Part shown: positions 54,327-57,744 of the stretch, one piece after another
Numbering within the stretch: position 1 is the stretch's first letter
How the letters are laid out: every line of letters begins with the position of its first letter
NCBI GenBank assembly: GCA_003208835.1
Contig: QCVD01000008.1
Location: forward strand, 1-57,744
Origin: Synechococcus sp. AG-683-C23
GTDB taxonomy: Bacteria; Cyanobacteriota; Cyanobacteriia; PCC-6307; Cyanobiaceae
Direction: 5' to 3'
DNA length: 57,744 bases
Notes under the pieces: model-generated
Database searches by the model: none
Seen by the model: the letters and a program-made list of their open reading frames with translations, nothing else
What the model was told of the DNA's origin: nothing
Position numbers and translations under genes: made by a program

Positions 54327-54370
54327 TCAAAAAAGCCCCAGCACTTCGTCATGACTGGGGCTTTTTTGAT
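54327..54370. terminator. Bidirectional terminator between rpmA and the methyltransferase
   Basis: Long perfect stem atcaaaaaagccccag/ctggggcttttttgat around a 12-base loop. It has a U-run in both directions, ending rpmA on the plus strand and the methyltransferase gene on the minus strand. Confidence 0.97.
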
Positions 54371-54388
54371 GGCTATCCATTCATTGAT

Positions 54389-55138
54389 TCAAATTTTTTC
54401 GTACAACCGGGCTGTAATTAATAAAGGATGAAACACCTCAAGAAACTGGCCCTGCAGGGTGCGAAAGAAACGATCGATGAGCGCTGGCTCATCGAAGTGA
54501 AAGGGATATTCGCCGTTGTTTCCTTTAAAGAAATACCAATTGAGTAGAGCAATGGCATTAGGGGCCATCCGCCCATGAAACTCTCGCAATTGCGCCGATG
54601 GATCCGGCAAGTGCTCCAGAACATCCAGACAAACCACAGCGTCAAAACACACATCAGCGGTGCTGCCAAGATCCCGATGCACGGAGAGCTTATGGCTCAG
54701 TCCCAGCGCTTCGGCGCGTTGTTGAACGAAGGCCTGATTGTGCGGGTTGAGATCCACAAACCACACGTGATCCACCGCTGTTAAAGCGGCAGCGGAGAGC
54801 GCATGAGTTCCGATACCACCACCAAAGTCGAGCACCTGGCCCCGCGCCGCCATCCCTTGCAGTCTCAAGGTGTCAGCGATGTAGTCCGCACTGGAAAGAT
54901 GCCAGGCCGCCAGCTCAAGCAGATGGCCCGTACCCACCTTGTCTTCATAGAACTCCGTCGCGTCTTCAGGGCGGAACGCACCCGGGTGAAGTTCGGCCAA
55001 ATCATCCGTGCTGCTGGGTAGACGCGTCTCCAATTCCTCCAACGACAAGGAGAGATAACGGGAAAGGTGAGCTCTCACCCGCAAACCATCCTTCAAGAAG
55101 CCATCCACGTTCACATCCAGACTGCTGCGGAGCTCTTG
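54389..55138 (-). CDS. SAM-dependent methyltransferase
   Basis: The 249-residue class I methyltransferase has GQVLDFGGGIGTHALSAAAL (SAM-binding motif I), HVWFVDLNPHNQAF, and FDAVVCLDVLEHLPDPSAQL (motif IV region). The N-terminus has helices and EFYEDKVGTGHLLELAAWHL. It lacks substrate-defining features. The start at 55,138 (MQELR) was preferred over a longer one. Confidence 0.85.
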   Translation of the reverse strand, partial: QELRSSLDVNVDGFLKDGLRVRAHLSRYLSLSLEELETRLPSSTDDLAELHPGAFRPEDATEFYEDKVGTGHLLELAAWHLSSADYIADTLRLQGMAARGQVLDFGGGIGTHALSAAALTAVDHVWFVDLNPHNQAFVQQRAEALGLSHKLSVHRDLGSTADVCFDAVVCLDVLEHLPDPSAQLREFHGRMAPNAIALLNWYFFKGNNGEYPFHFDEPALIDRFFRTLQGQFLEVFHPLLITARLYEKI

Positions 55139-55206
55139 CATGGGATTGCTGGTCCTGTGTCCTCTTAGATGCAACAGTCTGAGCTCATGAGCTCAACCTG
55201 CCTGCA

Positions 55207-56115
55207 ATGCCCCCCTTGGACGGTCCCTTTGGCTTTGTGGTCATCGATAAACCCGCCGGGCTGACATCCCACGCCTGCGTGAGTCGGATGCGGAGAAGCT
55301 ATGGCCTTCGGCGCGTTGGCCATGGCGGCACCCTCGATCCAGCCGTCACCGGTGTCCTACCCATTGCTCTAGGACCAGCCACGCGTCTGCTGGCCTACTT
55401 ACCTGGCGAAAAAACCTATCGGGGGGTGATTCAACTGGGTACACGCAGCAGCAGTGATGACCTCCAAGGCGAGATCTTGCAGACCCTTCCATGGCCGGAA
55501 CTCACCAATCAAGCTTGTCTCGAGTCACTTGTTCCATTCCAGGGAACGATTCAACAACGTCCACCGCAGGTTTCTGCGGTTCATGTCGATGGGGAGCGCG
55601 CCCATGCAAGAGCCCGTCGCGGCGAGTCGATGGACCTGCCCGCAAAAACAGTCACTATCGAACGAATCGACCTGCTCAATTGGGACCCAAGATGGGGCCG
55701 CCTAAGCATCGAGGTGCACTGCACGGCAGGAACGTACATCCGTTCACTCGCCCGCGATTTAGGGGATGCCTTGGGCTGTGGCGGCTGCCTGGCAGAACTC
55801 ACCCGCACCCAAGCCCTTGGCTTTCACATAGCGCAAGCCCATCCCTTGCCGGAATCGGATCAGACGACGGAGCTTCCCCCGCCCCTATCGCCACTGGAAG
55901 CCTTGCAAACGTACCCAAAACGGACGCTCACGAGCAGCGAAGAAATCGACTGGCGCTGTGGCCGGCGGCTCAGTCTGGGGGGAAACCTGGAGGGAAGCCT
56001 GGATGATGGTGATGCGGTGGTGGTGTGCAACGCCGATGGCAGCATTGCGGGGATAGGGGTAGCCGAAGCGGACCATCAACTGCGGCCCAAGGTGGTTTTT
56101 GAAGCCGCCGGATAA
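55207..56115 (+). CDS. truB: tRNA pseudouridine(55) synthase
   Basis: The 302-residue enzyme has [39 protein letters not shown] with catalytic Asp, and [20 protein letters not shown]. The C-terminal PUA-like part includes [19 protein letters not shown]. It makes pseudouridine at U55 of tRNAs. It is divergent from the methyltransferase. Confidence 0.95.
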   Translation: MPPLDGPFGFVVIDKPAGLTSHACVSRMRRSYGLRRVGHGGTLDPAVTGVLPIALGPATRLLAYLPGEKTYRGVIQLGTRSSSDDLQGEILQTLPWPELTNQACLESLVPFQGTIQQRPPQVSAVHVDGERAHARARRGESMDLPAKTVTIERIDLLNWDPRWGRLSIEVHCTAGTYIRSLARDLGDALGCGGCLAELTRTQALGFHIAQAHPLPESDQTTELPPPLSPLEALQTYPKRTLTSSEEIDWRCGRRLSLGGNLEGSLDDGDAVVVCNADGSIAGIGVAEADHQLRPKVVFEAAG

Positions 56116-56177
56116 GAGCCAGCAGGTTCACCAAGCCTGAGTACCCTCCAGGCACCCGACATCTCTGCTTCAAGCCG

Positions 56178-56924
56178 ATGGCTGGCCACAGCAAATGGTC
56201 ACAGATCAAGCGCACCAAAGCGGTGGTTGATTCCAAGCGCGGCGCGCTATTTACACGCCTTGGACGCGACATTATGGTGGCTTCACGCGCTGGCTCTGAC
56301 CCGGCTGGCAACTTCCAACTCCGAACTGCCATCAGCAAAGCCCGTGCGGCGGCGATGCCAGCCTCCAATATTGATCGGGCCATCGCAAAAGGCTCTGGCC
56401 AAACAGGAGAGGGCGCGCAACTCGAAGACGTTCGCTACGAGGGGTACGGACCTGGTGGGATGGCCGTAATGGTTGAAGCTCTCACCGATAACCGCAACCG
56501 CACCGCAGCAGATCTACGGCTTGCCTTCAGTAAGAACGGCGGAAATCTTGGTGAAAACGGATGCGTGTCCTACCTCTTCGAGCATCGCAGTGAAGTGAGC
56601 ATCAAGACCGACGCCGGCAGCGAAGAACGCTTACTGGAGAGCCTGCTGGACCTTGATGCCGATGGTTACGACCTAATCGACACAACAACAGCGACGGTTT
56701 TCGGACCGTTTTCAGCCCTTGAGGCCCTTCAAGATGGCCTGCTAAAGCAGGGCTGGAATGTCGAAGAGTGGGGTCACCAATGGGCAACAATCACCAACGT
56801 CTCGATTAGCGATCCCGATACTGCCCGGAGTTGCCTGAAACTGCTGGACGCCCTGGAAGGCCTCGATGACGTCCGTAGCGTCAGCGCCAATCTGGAGATC
56901 AAAACGGAGCTTGAGATCGACTGA
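56178..56924 (+). CDS. YebC/PmpR-family transcriptional regulator
   Basis: The 248-residue protein begins [20 protein letters not shown] and has [40 protein letters not shown] and the acidic C-terminal fold. YebC proteins act as DNA-binding regulators and, in recent work, in ribosome stalling relief. It stands next to truB. Confidence 0.95.
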   Translation: MAGHSKWSQIKRTKAVVDSKRGALFTRLGRDIMVASRAGSDPAGNFQLRTAISKARAAAMPASNIDRAIAKGSGQTGEGAQLEDVRYEGYGPGGMAVMVEALTDNRNRTAADLRLAFSKNGGNLGENGCVSYLFEHRSEVSIKTDAGSEERLLESLLDLDADGYDLIDTTTATVFGPFSALEALQDGLLKQGWNVEEWGHQWATITNVSISDPDTARSCLKLLDALEGLDDVRSVSANLEIKTELEID

Positions 56925-57212
56925 AAGGACCCAACGGACCAAACGATCGACCGTGGTTGGCCAACATGAAAAGCCTTCCGGTCGACCAAGCTGAACGTGA
57001 TGCCGGTTGAGGATAAATCGTCCCAAAAATGAGTGATAAGACGATGACAAAAGTTTGTTTTGTCGTCGCGCTCGAGCGATCGCGGATGGCCAATCCAATT
57101 CCAAACGTGTGAGCCCTGATGCAGACCGCACCGGACACTCAACGCACGCTTTTATAGGCGCTAATCGCAAGTACCCGTCAATCGCCATTACCCACTGCAC
57201 CCCGTTTGATCA
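56925..57212. other. Stretch without a supported gene
   Basis: No credible frame, repeat or hairpin was found. It lies after the YebC gene and before a doubtful minus-strand frame. Confidence 0.45.
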
Positions 57213-57455
57213 TCAAAACGATTGAACACCAAATGAAAGCAAGCGGCGTCCCTTCTCCAACAACCCCTGCAGCACAGTCAACCGTTGGCGCTTAGCGGGT
57301 CGTTGCAGCACCGCTGACTGAAGTATTGGACCAGACGATTGATATCCATCAAAGGCCGTCATGGCATCTTGAGCTCCCTGCAGATGCTGCTGCAATGCGC
57401 GTGGCTTGACGTGGGGGCTGTGGCTCGACTGGGAACGGTTGCGCGTAAAAGACAT
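57213..57455 (-). CDS. Possible hypothetical basic protein
   Basis: The 80-residue frame begins MSFTRNRSQSSHSPHVKPRA and contains AVLQRPAKRQRLTVLQGLLE. It is basic and Gln/Ser-rich. No family or strong ribosome binding site was found; the upstream open part was excluded. Confidence 0.35.
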   Translation of the reverse strand: MSFTRNRSQSSHSPHVKPRALQQHLQGAQDAMTAFDGYQSSGPILQSAVLQRPAKRQRLTVLQGLLEKGRRLLSFGVQSF

Positions 57456-57713
57456 GTTCCGCACTTTTGACTCCTTCCTTTCTGCTCGAGCCGCGAACAA
57501 TCGACAAGGCCGATGTGATACTTCTTTAGATCAACCTGGATCAAATAGCGAAATCAAGCCGACACGATTACATCGCAAATGTCTACAGCAAAGGCGACAA
57601 TATAACCATAAAAAATCCAACATGATGGCGAGCTAACTGGTCGCCATAGATTCCGACAGAAGTCGCATTAACACTGCATTGAAACCACCAAACGAAAGAT
57701 TTAGCCAATCAAT

Positions 57714-57744
57714 ATGGCTATCATTAAGTCATACATTGAATCAA
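57714..57744 (+). CDS. Possible gene start running off the window
   Basis: ATG followed by MAIIKSYIES-type codons remains open to the end of the window. The 10 visible codons are too few for any identification and there is no clear ribosome binding site. Confidence 0.2.
   Translation, partial: MAIIKSYIES

Overview
The window looks like the chromosome of a marine picocyanobacterium of the Synechococcus type. It carries a complete kaiA-kaiB-kaiC clock cluster (Prochlorococcus lacks a full kaiA), nblS beside purD, rplU-rpmA next to the clock genes, a lipid A gene block beside an Omp85 gene, a high-light-inducible protein end, and SmtA-type metallothioneins. I cannot assign a strain from the sequence alone.

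The window falls into two halves. Positions 1 to about 20,000 form an accessory region: sparse coding, visibly richer in A+T, many very small genes and many broken ones. It holds a group-2-like sigma factor with a weak region 4, a 163-bp tandem repeat, a 2OG-Fe(II) oxygenase, a CP12-like small protein, two metallothioneins, three Fur-box-like sites, a 3' fragment of tRNA-Thr, a divergent PsaL paralogue, an alternative-oxidase-like diiron protein, two antibiotic-biosynthesis-monooxygenase (ABM) paralogues (one broken), and a broken module of a pentameric ligand-gated channel plus a solute-binding protein, followed by a decayed sdhB. The intact genes share a theme of metal and redox stress: iron-type operators, metal-binding peptides, a plastoquinol-oxidase-like protein and a photosystem I subunit. 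That common role is an inference.

From about 20,000 to the end the region is core-like and dense: gluQ, HU, glgX (broken by one stop codon), tRNA-Gly, a GPH-type transporter, an MlaE permease, DUF3119 and DUF3086 genes, plsY, pyrF, an SMP-30 gene, tyrS, DUF1825, HHH and GIY-YIG genes, pepA and msrA. Then come lpxB-lpxA-fabZ-lpxC-Omp85, purC, purD-nblS, kaiC-kaiB-kaiA, rplU-rpmA, a methyltransferase, truB and a YebC-family gene. Many neighbours overlap by ATGA or TGATG, as expected in translationally coupled operons. A second low-density patch at about 33,200-37,260 carries a broken LuxR-type regulator, a pseudogene repeated from the left end of the window, and a possible small RNA.

At least nine genes carry in-frame stops or frameshifts, including the otherwise well-preserved glgX and the decayed sdhB. 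This suggests active gene decay, sequencing or assembly error at some sites, or, much less likely, recoding of TAG. No integrase, transposase, rRNA or CRISPR array was seen.
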